Shown: one piece after another, positions 33,816 through 42,396 of the stretch
Numbering within the stretch: position 1 is the first letter of the stretch
Layout of the letters: each line of letters starts with the position of its first letter
NCBI RefSeq assembly: GCF_024494695.1
Contig: NZ_JANHDP010000003.1
Span: forward strand, 526,907-590,906
DNA: 64,000 nucleotides
Direction of reading: 5' to 3'
Source of the DNA: Natronoarchaeum rubrum
GTDB lineage: Archaea; Halobacteriota; Halobacteria; Halobacteriales; Natronoarchaeaceae
Translations under genes and position numbers: made by a program
Notes under the pieces: generated by a model
The model's database searches: none
The model's input: only the letters and a program-made list of their open reading frames with translations
What the model was told of the DNA's origin: nothing

Positions 33816-34937
33816 ATGCCCGGCCTCTCAGAAGCGACCGACCTCGCGAAGCGCGTGTTCGCAGAGTTCTCCGAGAAGAACGTGTCGTTCATGGCCGGCG
33901 GGATCGCGTACAACGCGTTCATTTCGCTGGCGCCGCTGCTGATCTTGCTGTTTCTGGTCGTCTCGACGCTCGGCGGCGGCCTCGAACAGCGCGTCGTCGA
34001 CTCCGCGGGGACGTGGCTCCCCGGCCCGATCGCCGACGTCGTCGCCCAGTTATTTCAGGGCGACGGCTCGTCCGGCGGCGCCTCCGTGATCGGTCTGGTC
34101 GTGCTGGTCTGGGGGACGCTCAAGATCTTCCGCGGGCTCGACACGGCGTTCTCAGAGATCTACGAAACCGTCGACGAGAACTCGTTTAGCGACAAGCTGA
34201 AAGACGGCGTCGTCGTCCTCGGCGCGCTCGTCGTCGCGATCGTGGCGACCGTCGGGGTCAGCGCCGCCTTCGCCGTGCTCTCGGACACGATCCCCTTCAT
34301 CGGACTGTTGACGCCGATCGTGTTGCTGGTCGGGCTCGCGATCGCCTTCTTCCCGATGTACTACGTGTTCCCCGACGCCGACCTCGAACCGCGCGAGGTG
34401 CTCCCCGGCGTCGTCTTCGCGGCGGTCGGCTGGGCGGCGCTGCAGGGACTCTTTCAGGTGTACCTGGCGTTCTCGGATCCGGGCGCGGGAAGCTTCTTCG
34501 GCGGCGTCATCGTGCTCGTGACGTACCTGTACTTCTCGGGGCTGGTGCTCCTGCTGGGCGCGGTGATCAACGCTGTCGTCGGCGACCACTCCACTGGAAC
34601 ACCCGGCGGCGTCGGACGCGGCGCGGCGAGCGACGCCGAGGCGGGGAGCGAACGCACGCTCGACCGCAGCCAGGTCGCCGCGTACCTCTGGACGCTCCGC
34701 GAGGATCTGACCGGCTACTACGGAGAGACGCGGCCCGCGAACGGAGACGAGCACCCGCGCCCGGCTGGCGACGTGCGCGTCGTCGAGTACGCCGAGCCGT
34801 CGGGCGACGACGAGACGTGGACGGTCACGCTCCAGTGGGACGCCGACGAGGAATCGCTCGATCGCGTGCCGTCGGACGATCGGGTGCCAGCAGGTGGCTC
34901 CGGGCGGTCGGACGACCGAGTATCGCCGGCCGACTGA
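33816..34937 (+). CDS. YihY/virulence factor BrkB family membrane protein
   Basis: 373 residues, six helices in the first 265 with the family signatures FMAGGIAYNAFISLAPLLI and YYVFPDADLEPREVLPG, and a hydrophilic C-terminal domain unique to haloarchaea. Role unknown. ATG 33816 is preferred over the TTG 18 bases earlier. Stop is two bases from the convergent CNNM-like gene's stop. Confidence 0.88.
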   Translation: MPGLSEATDLAKRVFAEFSEKNVSFMAGGIAYNAFISLAPLLILLFLVVSTLGGGLEQRVVDSAGTWLPGPIADVVAQLFQGDGSSGGASVIGLVVLVWGTLKIFRGLDTAFSEIYETVDENSFSDKLKDGVVVLGALVVAIVATVGVSAAFAVLSDTIPFIGLLTPIVLLVGLAIAFFPMYYVFPDADLEPREVLPGVVFAAVGWAALQGLFQVYLAFSDPGAGSFFGGVIVLVTYLYFSGLVLLLGAVINAVVGDHSTGTPGGVGRGAASDAEAGSERTLDRSQVAAYLWTLREDLTGYYGETRPANGDEHPRPAGDVRVVEYAEPSGDDETWTVTLQWDADEESLDRVPSDDRVPAGGSGRSDDRVSPAD

Positions 34938-34939
34938 AG

Positions 34940-36334
34940 TCACTCCCCGCCGGGGCCGGTCGCGTCGGCGTCCCCCCGCTCGGGAGCGGCTTCGGCCGCG
35001 GCGTCTAACTCCCGGAGGACGACCGTCGAGATCCGGGTGCCGTCGACGGCCGCGACCGTCGCGGCGTACCCGTCGAGCGCGACGCGGTCGCCGGTCGCGG
35101 GATCGCTGCCGAGCGCGCCCAGCACGACGCCGCCGATCGTGTCGTAGTCGTCGTTCGCGAACGCGGTCCCGAGGCGCTCGTTGACCTGATCGATCGGGAC
35201 GCCGCCGTCGAGCTCCCAGGCGCCGTCTTCGAGTCCCGTCATCGACGGCTCGTCGGCGTCCAGATCGAACTCGTCGGTGATCTCGCCGACCAGCTCCTCC
35301 AGAACGTCCTCGATCGTGAGGATGCCTTCGAGGGCGCCCCACTCGTCGATCACGACCGCCATCTGGACGTTGCGGGCCTGGAACTCCGAGAGGATGTCGT
35401 CGATCCGGCGCGTCTCGGGGACGACCAGCACCTCGCGAACGAGATCGCGAGCGAGCGGTTCGCCCTCGTCGCCGTCGTCCGCAGCGGCGTCCGTCTCCTC
35501 GATCGCGCGCAGCACGTCCTTGGCGTGGACGAACCCCTCGACGGGCACGTCGGTCTCCTCGTCGACCACGACGTACCGGGTGTAGGGGCCGGTGGCGGCG
35601 ATCGACCGCAGCTCCGACAGGGGCGTCCGCGCGGCGACCGTCGCGACGTCGGGACGAGGCGTCATCACCTCGCGGGCGATCGTGTCGCCCAGGTCGAACA
35701 CCGACTCGATCATCTCGACTTCCTCCACGTCGATCGCGCCGTGCTCGCCCGAGCGGCCGACGATCGTCAGGAGCTCCTCCTCGCTGTGGGTCTCCTCGGA
35801 CTCGGAAGCCGGCGAGACGCCGACCAGCCCGGTAAAGTAGTTCGCCGTGCCGTTGAACACGACGAGGCCGGGGATGAAGAGGTAGTAGAACACCTTCATC
35901 GGCGCGGAGACGAACAAGGCGATCCGTTCGGCCTCCTGAATCGCCAGCGTCTTCGGCGCCAGTTCGCCGAACACGACGTGCAGGAACGTGATGATCGAGA
36001 AGCCGATCGCCACCGCGACGATGTGGACCACACCTTCGGGAAGCACCGCACCGAGCACCGGTTCGATCACGGCGGCGACGGCGGGCTCGCCGGCCCACCC
36101 CAGTCCCAGCGAGGACAGCGTGATTCCCAACTGGGTGACCGCCAGATAGTCGTCGAGATTGTCCATCGCCTCCTGAACCCGCAGGGCGGCCTTTCCGCCC
36201 TCCTCGACCATCGCGTCGACCCGCGTCGCACGGACCTTCACGAATGCGAACTCGGAGGCGACGAAAAAGCCGTTCAGTGCGACGAGGACGAGCGCCAGCA
36301 GCAATCTGGCGGCGGAAAAGACGAAGTCGACCAT
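34940..36334 (-). CDS. CNNM/CorC (HlyC) family transporter or efflux protein
   Basis: 464 residues: an N-terminal DUF21 membrane domain (LVALNGFFVASEFAFVKVRATRVD), two CBS domains (about 210-335: MTPRPDVATVAARTPLSELR and LVVPETRRIDDILSEFQARN) and a CorC_HlyC C-terminal domain. Family members handle Mg2+/Co2+ or similar ions. The ATG at 36334 is chosen over an upstream frame extension because the membrane helix starts there. Confidence 0.9.
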   Translation of the reverse strand: MVDFVFSAARLLLALVLVALNGFFVASEFAFVKVRATRVDAMVEEGGKAALRVQEAMDNLDDYLAVTQLGITLSSLGLGWAGEPAVAAVIEPVLGAVLPEGVVHIVAVAIGFSIITFLHVVFGELAPKTLAIQEAERIALFVSAPMKVFYYLFIPGLVVFNGTANYFTGLVGVSPASESEETHSEEELLTIVGRSGEHGAIDVEEVEMIESVFDLGDTIAREVMTPRPDVATVAARTPLSELRSIAATGPYTRYVVVDEETDVPVEGFVHAKDVLRAIEETDAAADDGDEGEPLARDLVREVLVVPETRRIDDILSEFQARNVQMAVVIDEWGALEGILTIEDVLEELVGEITDEFDLDADEPSMTGLEDGAWELDGGVPIDQVNERLGTAFANDDYDTIGGVVLGALGSDPATGDRVALDGYAATVAAVDGTRISTVVLRELDAAAEAAPERGDADATGPGGE

Positions 36335-36436
36335 ATTTTCTGGTACTACCGCTGGCCGACACAAAACGGTGCCGCACGGGGCCGCTCCGACGCTCGCGAC
36401 GGCACGTACCCCCGGCCGCGCTCGTCGACGCCGCCG

Positions 36437-37114
36437 TTACCGCCGCTCGGCGAGGAAGAACGGCTTCCCAACCGGCTCGCCGTCCTCGTAGGCGTCCTCA
36501 CCGTCGGGGTCGAGCACCTCTCCCTCGCCCTCGTGGCCGAGCCGATCGGTGACGATCCACCAGTCCTGTAGGTCGAAGCCCGCCTCGACGATCATCTCGC
36601 AGGTCTCCTCTGGCCCGGGGAAGCTCCACGCCATCTCGACGCCGCTGTCGAGCCAGTCGGGGTTCGACCCCGCCCAGTCGGTGCCGCCCGAGGACAGCAA
36701 CAGCACGCCGCCGGGCCGGAGCACGCGGGCGAACTCCTCGATCACCGCGGCGTGGTCCGGGACGGGAACGTGGATGATCGAGTGGTACGCGCAGACCGCG
36801 TCGAACGCGTCGGCGCCGAAGCCGAGATCGGTCATGTCGCCCTGAACCAGCTCGGCTCGCGGGACAACATCGGATGCGAGTCCCAACTGTTTGGCCGAGA
36901 AATCCAGCCCGACGACGTCGTGGGTCGGCGTCAACCCGCTCGCGACGGGCGTTCCCTGCCCGCAGCCCGCGTCGAGCACCCGTGCGCCGGCGGAGATGCG
37001 GGCCCGGACCTCGTCGAGCAGCGACGCCTCCGCCGGTTCGCCGGATCGCTCCGCGAAGTGCGTCTCCGCGAGGTCGTCGTACGCTTCGCGGACGCGCTCG
37101 CGCTGGTCGGTCAT
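36437..37114 (-). CDS. Class I SAM-dependent methyltransferase
   Basis: 225 residues with the SAM motif VLDAGCGQGTPVASG, acidic loop GLDFSAKQ, and FDAVCAYHSIIHVP. Substrate unknown; generic methyltransferase 11/25 fold. Divergently unrelated neighbours on both sides. Confidence 0.85.
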   Translation of the reverse strand: MTDQRERVREAYDDLAETHFAERSGEPAEASLLDEVRARISAGARVLDAGCGQGTPVASGLTPTHDVVGLDFSAKQLGLASDVVPRAELVQGDMTDLGFGADAFDAVCAYHSIIHVPVPDHAAVIEEFARVLRPGGVLLLSSGGTDWAGSNPDWLDSGVEMAWSFPGPEETCEMIVEAGFDLQDWWIVTDRLGHEGEGEVLDPDGEDAYEDGEPVGKPFFLAERR

Positions 37115-37177
37115 GGTAACGAAGGGCGCGGTGGCGTGACTAAGCTTTTCTGCTCCGGCGGCGAGCGATCCGGCCGT

Positions 37178-37660
37178 TCACTCGCGGTCGGCCGTCGCGG
37201 ACGCCGCCTCGGCAGCGGCGTCCTCGTCGTCGGCGTCGTCCCCGACCACCAGCACCGGCACCGGACTCGTCCGGACGAGGGCGTCGGTCGTGCTGCCAAG
37301 CAGTGCGCGTCGGAGACCGGAGCGGCCGCGCCGCCCGAGGACGATCACGTCGGCGTCGTGCGTCTCGGCGTACGCCTCGACAGTGTCGGCCGGGACGCCC
37401 TCCTCGACCGCAGTTTCGGCGTCGACGCCGGCCTCGGCGGCGCGGTCGACGACGGTGTCGAGGATCTCGCGCCCCTCCGAGCGCAGGTTCGCCTCGACTT
37501 CCTCGGGGTCGACGATCGCGTTGTCGTAGGCGGTCCGCGTCTCGATGACGTACAGAGCGTGCAGGTCGGCGCCGTAGGTCGCCGCGAGGTCGATCGCTCG
37601 GTCGGCCGCTCGGTCGGCCGTCTCGCTCCCGTCGGTCGCCAGCAGGACGGTGTCGTACAT
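37178..37660 (-). CDS. Universal stress protein, UspA family
   Basis: 160 residues with a single Usp domain: MYDTVLLATDGSETADRA start and the ATP-binding GRRGRSGLRRALLGSTTDALVRTSPVPVLVV signature (G-x2-G-x9-G-S/T). The C-terminal 20 residues are Ala/Asp/Glu rich. The ATG at 37660 gives the standard start; the longer frame is noise. Confidence 0.92.
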   Translation of the reverse strand: MYDTVLLATDGSETADRAADRAIDLAATYGADLHALYVIETRTAYDNAIVDPEEVEANLRSEGREILDTVVDRAAEAGVDAETAVEEGVPADTVEAYAETHDADVIVLGRRGRSGLRRALLGSTTDALVRTSPVPVLVVGDDADDEDAAAEAASATADRE

Positions 37661-37734
37661 GCGCGGTAGTACGCGCTCGATCGGCAAGAGCGTCGGGCCG
37701 GACTCGACGAGAGGCGGCCGGTCGGCGCCCGCGC

Positions 37735-38385
37735 TCAGTCGCGACGCCGCTCCTCGAACAGTCGCCAGCCGACGACGCCGTAGCCCGACAGCAATAAAAC
37801 AAAGCGCTCGCCGGTCATCGCGATCGGGAACAAGCGCTCGGCGTCGCTCCCGTCGGCGGTCGGCTTCACGCCGGTCCGGTAGTGGGTCTCGCCGACCGAT
37901 CCCTCGGCGGTGGCGTTCGAGAGCGTCCGGGTTCCGTCGGGCGCCCGATCGAACTCGACGAACGTCTGGACGAACCCGCGCTCGTCGGAGTAGAGGAACT
38001 GGCCGGAAAGGTCGTAGAACCGGTCGTGGAGCGGCCAGAACAGGTTGACGCCGTTGAAGAAGGCGTCGAGCAGGACGTGGGAGAACACGACCGCGACGAG
38101 CGCGACCCACGCCACGCGGGCGCCGCGGGCGCCCCAGCGCTCCAGAACGTACGACTCCTCGCGGCGCAGGTCCCACCACAGCGCCAGCCCCGCGAGCGTC
38201 GGCCAGACGAGGTTGTGCAACACGGCGCGGTGGGTGCCGATCAGCCAGAGATCCAGAAACGTGTCGAGGTCGACGAGCGCCGAGGCGGCCATCACGAACA
38301 GAATCGCCCGGGTGTCGAACCGGTCGGCGAGCAGCGCCGTCCCGATCAGCCCCGCGAGCGCGACGTGGACGAGCGTCGATGGCAT
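37735..38385 (-). CDS. Membrane-bound metal-dependent hydrolase (DUF457/YdjM-like)
   Basis: 216 residues, four helices. STLVHVALAGLIGTALLA and ALVDLDTFLD...THRAVLHNL carry the His/Asp residues of the LexA-binding, inner membrane-bound hydrolase family (YdjM/DUF457). The C-terminal hydrophilic part precedes the last helix. Substrate unknown. Confidence 0.83.
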   Translation of the reverse strand: MPSTLVHVALAGLIGTALLADRFDTRAILFVMAASALVDLDTFLDLWLIGTHRAVLHNLVWPTLAGLALWWDLRREESYVLERWGARGARVAWVALVAVVFSHVLLDAFFNGVNLFWPLHDRFYDLSGQFLYSDERGFVQTFVEFDRAPDGTRTLSNATAEGSVGETHYRTGVKPTADGSDAERLFPIAMTGERFVLLLSGYGVVGWRLFEERRRD

Positions 38386-38565
38386 GCCACACGGTTGAGG
38401 TCTCGGACAGCTTAGGGGTTTCGCGAAACGTGGACGTCGCCGACCGGCCGCAGTCGCGCGAGCGCCGAGACGCCAACGATTTTCCGCCGGAGCGCCAACG
38501 TCACGGACGATGTCATCGAACGGACGCGCCGCGTTCCGACCGCTGGTCGCCCCGGAGGTGGCGCC

Positions 38566-39234
38566 GTGACGACGACGCTCGTCGAGGGATTGGTCTGGCA
38601 GTTCGACCTCGGGATGGTCAACGCCTACCTGATCGACGACGGCGAGGTGACGCTCGTCGACGCCGGCACGCCCCGGTCTGCCGACGACATCCGATCGAGG
38701 ATGGCCGAGATCGGCTACGAACCGGCCGACATCGACCGCGTGCTGATCACGCACTACGATCTCGATCACGTCGGCGGGATCGCCGGATTGGATCTCGACG
38801 CGCCGATCTACGCGCGGGAACCGGACGCGAGCCACTTCGAGGGCTCGGCGTCGCCGTCGCCGACGAACCGCAAGGGGCTGTTCCAGCGCGTCGTCGGCGT
38901 CTGGGTGACGCGGCCGGACGAGCCGGTCCGGCGGGTCGAGGATTCCATCGGCGGGTTCGACGCCTACGCGACGCCGGGACATACGGCGGGCCATACCGCA
39001 TTCGTCCACGAGGAACTCCGGACCGCGCTGGTCGGCGACCTCGTGACGGGCGACGACGGCGCCCTCTCGACGCCGCCGCTCCCGATGACCAAGGATCCCT
39101 CGCGCAACGCCGAGAGCATCCGGGAGTTGGCCGCCCGGGAGCTCGACGTCGACGTGGTCGCGATGGGCCACGGCGATCCGGTCGTCGAGGACGGGGCGGC
39201 GGCGCTGGCGGATCTGGCTCGACGCGTCGGGTGA
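38566..39234 (+). CDS. Metallo-beta-lactamase-fold hydrolase
   Basis: 222 residues, glyoxalase II-like. Metal motif THYDLDHVGG (H-x-x-x-D-H, with Tyr in the second His place), ATPGHTAGHTAF, VGDLVTGDDG and AMGHGDPVV. The change of the first HxH to HxxxDH is a deviation from standard HxHxDH. GTG at 38566 is the only suitable start. Substrate unknown. Confidence 0.85.
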   Translation: MTTTLVEGLVWQFDLGMVNAYLIDDGEVTLVDAGTPRSADDIRSRMAEIGYEPADIDRVLITHYDLDHVGGIAGLDLDAPIYAREPDASHFEGSASPSPTNRKGLFQRVVGVWVTRPDEPVRRVEDSIGGFDAYATPGHTAGHTAFVHEELRTALVGDLVTGDDGALSTPPLPMTKDPSRNAESIRELAARELDVDVVAMGHGDPVVEDGAAALADLARRVG

Positions 39235-39327
39235 ACGCTTCCACCGCGGACGCGACCCCGAGCAGTTCGACGCGCGTCGAAGTTGCCTTTCGATGCGCTT
39301 TTACGAGAATCGCTCGCACGATGAGCC

Positions 39328-40041
39328 ATGACCGAGCGTCAGGATCCGCGCCGCGACCTCGCGGAGAAGATCGCAGGCGAGATCACGCTCAGCGACGACC
39401 CCGGGGCGACGCTGCGCAAGTGGCGGACCGATTTCGACGTTTCCCAGACCGAACTCGCCGAGGTGCTCGACGTCTCCTCGTCGGTCGTCAGCGACTACGA
39501 GAGCGGACGCCGATCGAGTCCCGGCATCGGCGTCGTCGGGCGGATCGTCGACGGCCTGCTCGACATCGACGAGCGCCGCGGCGGCGACCGCATCCGGCAG
39601 TACGCCCGGGTGCTCTCGGCGGGCTTCGAGAGCGACGTCGTGCTCGACCTGCGGGAGTACTCCGCGACGATCCCGCTGAGTCGGTTCTACGACGCCATCG
39701 ACGCGACCGAGATCGCCGAGGGAAGTCAGGACTCGATCACCGGCCACACCGTGATCGACAGCATCCGAGCGATCACGCGCCTCTCCAGCGAGGAGTTCTA
39801 CCGGATGTACGGCCAGAGCACGAACCGAGCGCTCGTCTTTACGGGCGTCACGCGCGGGGAGTCGCCGCTGGTCGCGCTCCGCGTCGTCAACCCGACGCCG
39901 AACGCCGTCGTCCTTCACGGGTTAGAGCCCGACGAGCTCTGGGAGCACGCCCCGAAGCTCGCGACGATCGACGACTACTCGCTGGCCGTCTCGAACGCCG
40001 ACCTCGACGGGATGCTCGACGCGATGCGGGAACTGCCCTAA
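39328..40041 (+). CDS. XRE-family transcriptional regulator beside HMG-CoA synthase
   Basis: 237 residues. An N-terminal HTH (LRKWRTDFDVSQTELAEVLDVSSSVVSDYESGRR) and a C-terminal domain of about 140 residues with unknown ligand. Convergent with HMG-CoA synthase, 24 bases apart. Neighbourhood with mevalonate genes is frequently seen in euryarchaea, so regulation of isoprenoid synthesis is possible but unproved. Confidence 0.8.
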   Translation: MTERQDPRRDLAEKIAGEITLSDDPGATLRKWRTDFDVSQTELAEVLDVSSSVVSDYESGRRSSPGIGVVGRIVDGLLDIDERRGGDRIRQYARVLSAGFESDVVLDLREYSATIPLSRFYDAIDATEIAEGSQDSITGHTVIDSIRAITRLSSEEFYRMYGQSTNRALVFTGVTRGESPLVALRVVNPTPNAVVLHGLEPDELWEHAPKLATIDDYSLAVSNADLDGMLDAMRELP

Positions 40042-40065
40042 AAGGAGGCCGTCAGTCGAACGCCG

Positions 40066-41403
40066 TTACTCGACGTAGCGGTACTGGCGCTCGCCCATGC
40101 GACCCCAACCGTCGAAGACGAACTCGCTGTCGGGCGTCGTGAGCTCCTCGACGTCCGAATCGACGTCGTGGTTGTGGGCGTCGTGGATCTCCTCGTACTC
40201 CTCGAAGGAGAGCTCGTAGCGCCGGTCGAGTTGCTCGTCGACGTTCATCGCCTCGACTTCCTCGCGCCAGCCCTCCCGAACCGTCTCGGCGTGGACCTCG
40301 GCCTGGGCGCCCGAGCCGTAGGAGCCGACCAGCATGCGCTGGCCTTCCAGGTCGAGGTCCTTGTCGTAGGCGTCACGGAGCGCGCTGGCGCGCGCGATGT
40401 GGACCGAGCCGGTGTACCAGTTCCCCACCTTGCGGGAGATCTCGAGCGTCGGCTCGACGGTCGCTGCGTACCACTGCTTGTACTGGTCGGTTTCCGCGAG
40501 CGCGTCGACGTAGTCGCGGATCGCCTCCTCGTAGGTCTCGTCGTCGTCGAACGCCTCGCGGCGGGGCTGGCGCCCGATATCGTCGGCGAGTTCGTCCTCG
40601 ATCGACGTGTCGCGGATCATGTGCCGGTAGCCCAACAGCCCGGCCTTGCGGACCATTCCGGGGAACGGCGTGTGATAGGGGATGTACGCGTAGTCGTCGG
40701 GATGCGTCGCGCCCGCGACGCTCTCGAAGTCCTCGACGGCCTCGCGCATCCGCGCGAGGTACACTTGCATCGAGCGCTTGCCGTCGACGCTCGGGAACTG
40801 CTGCTGGGGCTTGAGGAAGTCCGTCTCGTCGGCGCTGCCGTACCCCTGCTCGGCGCTGATCTCGACGAGGCTCGGGTCCTCGGTGATCAGCATGGCGACG
40901 GCGCCGGCGCCCTGGGTCGCCTCGCCGGGGTCGTCGCGGGCGTACAGCGCGGTGTCGGTCGCGATCACGATCGCCGCCTTGCCGCGATTCCGGCCCGCAC
41001 GGATCCAGTTGTACGCGTCGTCGACCGCCTGCGTGGCGGCGACGCAGGCGAACTTGCGCTCGCCCTTGTTGGCGTGGTGGAAGTCGCCGTCGTACACCTG
41101 CTCCAGACAGCCCGCGACGTACGTCGAGACGGGCTTGGAGTTGTCGAACGCGCTCTCGGTCGCGACGTCGATGCGGCCGACGTCCTCGGGCGTCAGGCCC
41201 TTGCGCTCCATCAGGCGGTGGGCGGCGTTGGCGCCCATCGTGACGATGTCCTCGTAGCTGTCGGGGAACGAGCTGGCGTGCAGCCCCAGTCCCTTCGTGT
41301 ACTTTTCGGGATCCTCGCCTTGCGCTGGCGCGAAGGTGTTCGGAAGGTCGAGCTTGAGCCGACCGGTCCTGATCTCGATGGCGTCGATGCCGACGGCTGT
41401 CAT
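40066..41403 (-). CDS. Hydroxymethylglutaryl-CoA synthase
   Basis: 445 residues of the thiolase-fold condensing enzymes; condenses acetyl-CoA with acetoacetyl-CoA for the mevalonate route to archaeal lipids. The catalytic Cys lies in KFACVAATQAVDDAY; YIPYHTPFPGMV and GNWYTGSVHIARAS follow. N-terminal TAVGIDAIEIRTGRLKLDL matches the archaeal enzyme. The C-terminal acidic tail is haloarchaeal. Divergent from the archaeosortase-like gene, with about 110 bases for two promoters. Confidence 0.93.
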   Translation of the reverse strand: MTAVGIDAIEIRTGRLKLDLPNTFAPAQGEDPEKYTKGLGLHASSFPDSYEDIVTMGANAAHRLMERKGLTPEDVGRIDVATESAFDNSKPVSTYVAGCLEQVYDGDFHHANKGERKFACVAATQAVDDAYNWIRAGRNRGKAAIVIATDTALYARDDPGEATQGAGAVAMLITEDPSLVEISAEQGYGSADETDFLKPQQQFPSVDGKRSMQVYLARMREAVEDFESVAGATHPDDYAYIPYHTPFPGMVRKAGLLGYRHMIRDTSIEDELADDIGRQPRREAFDDDETYEEAIRDYVDALAETDQYKQWYAATVEPTLEISRKVGNWYTGSVHIARASALRDAYDKDLDLEGQRMLVGSYGSGAQAEVHAETVREGWREEVEAMNVDEQLDRRYELSFEEYEEIHDAHNHDVDSDVEELTTPDSEFVFDGWGRMGERQYRYVE

Positions 41404-41517
41404 ACGCGTGTGTGAGGGAAGGTGATATATGGGCCTGTCGATGGGCAGTTCGACGCGTGTCGAATACGCTCGGGGACAACACTGATTTCGGATTCCGGAT
41501 AATGACTCTCCGTGTCG

Positions 41518-42396
41518 ATGCTCCGATCGGTGACTGTGATCGACGGACTGTTTCTCGCGAGCATCGGCTGCCTCTGGATCGCCGCGGCGGGCAACCGATT
41601 CGGGCGCGGGCGTCTCGCTCGTCAGATCGGCGCGGTCGGCTGGGGGCTCTTTTCGCTCTTCTGGCTGCACACGGCGGCGGGCTACCTGATCACGTCCAGA
41701 ACATTTCTCGGCATCATCGGGCTCGTAACCGTGGGGCTGACGGCGTACGCGTGCACGCTCGTCGTCCGCGACCGCGACGCCGGCGCTCGGCTCACCGTGG
41801 CGTTCTCGGTGATGGGGGCGCTGTTCGTCCCGTTCCAGTTCGTCGGTCCGATCCACGGCGCGGTGCTCGGCGCGGTCGCGGCCCACACCGTGGCCGGGCT
41901 CTCCGTGCTCGGCTACGATCCGATCGTCGGGTACGGGCCGGAGGGGTACGCGAACGTGATCTACTTCGAGGGGCTGCCGGTTCGCTACGGCATCAGGATC
42001 ATCTCGGCGTGCTCGGGGATCAGCGCGATCGCGCTGTTCGTCGGGCTCATCGCCGCGACGAAGGCATCGCCGCGAAAGCGGCTGCCGTTCGGCGTCGGCG
42101 TCGCGGCGCTGGTCTACGGCCTCAACCTCGTTCGCACGATGCTGGTCGCCGGCGCGCTCGGCGGGAACTGGTTCGGCTTCGCGACCGGCATCACGGCGTC
42201 GCTGTACGGCGTCACCGATCCCCGGCTGGCGTCGTACTACGTCGCCGAGTACCTGCTGTCGCAGGTGCTGGTCGTCGTCGCGCTGCTCGGCGTCTACGTC
42301 GCGCTCTCGGCCCGGCTGTCGGAGCTACAGGAACTCGTCGGGGACATTCTCGACGAGGCGTCGACCGACTGGACGCGACTGGTCGGTCAGAGATAG
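41518..42396 (+). CDS. artA: Archaeosortase A-like membrane protease/transpeptidase
   Basis: 292 residues, about eight helices. ArtA processes PGF-CTERM-type tails of secreted proteins and attaches a lipid. The candidate catalytic Cys is in IISACSGISAIALF (Cys165) and the Arg in GLNLVRTMLVAG (Arg206), 41 residues apart as in the exosortase/archaeosortase family. Starts at ATG 41518; a GTG two codons before is an alternative. Its last ten bases overlap the end of a large convergent secreted-protein gene whose C terminus has PGM plus helix plus Arg cluster, a likely substrate. Confidence 0.8.
   Translation: MLRSVTVIDGLFLASIGCLWIAAAGNRFGRGRLARQIGAVGWGLFSLFWLHTAAGYLITSRTFLGIIGLVTVGLTAYACTLVVRDRDAGARLTVAFSVMGALFVPFQFVGPIHGAVLGAVAAHTVAGLSVLGYDPIVGYGPEGYANVIYFEGLPVRYGIRIISACSGISAIALFVGLIAATKASPRKRLPFGVGVAALVYGLNLVRTMLVAGALGGNWFGFATGITASLYGVTDPRLASYYVAEYLLSQVLVVVALLGVYVALSARLSELQELVGDILDEASTDWTRLVGQR

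Noticed and set aside
34152..36377. 741-codon minus-strand frame spanning YihY and CNNM-like genes
   Set aside because: Runs through two better genes in other frames and is strongly Arg-rich, typical of shadow frames in GC-rich DNA.
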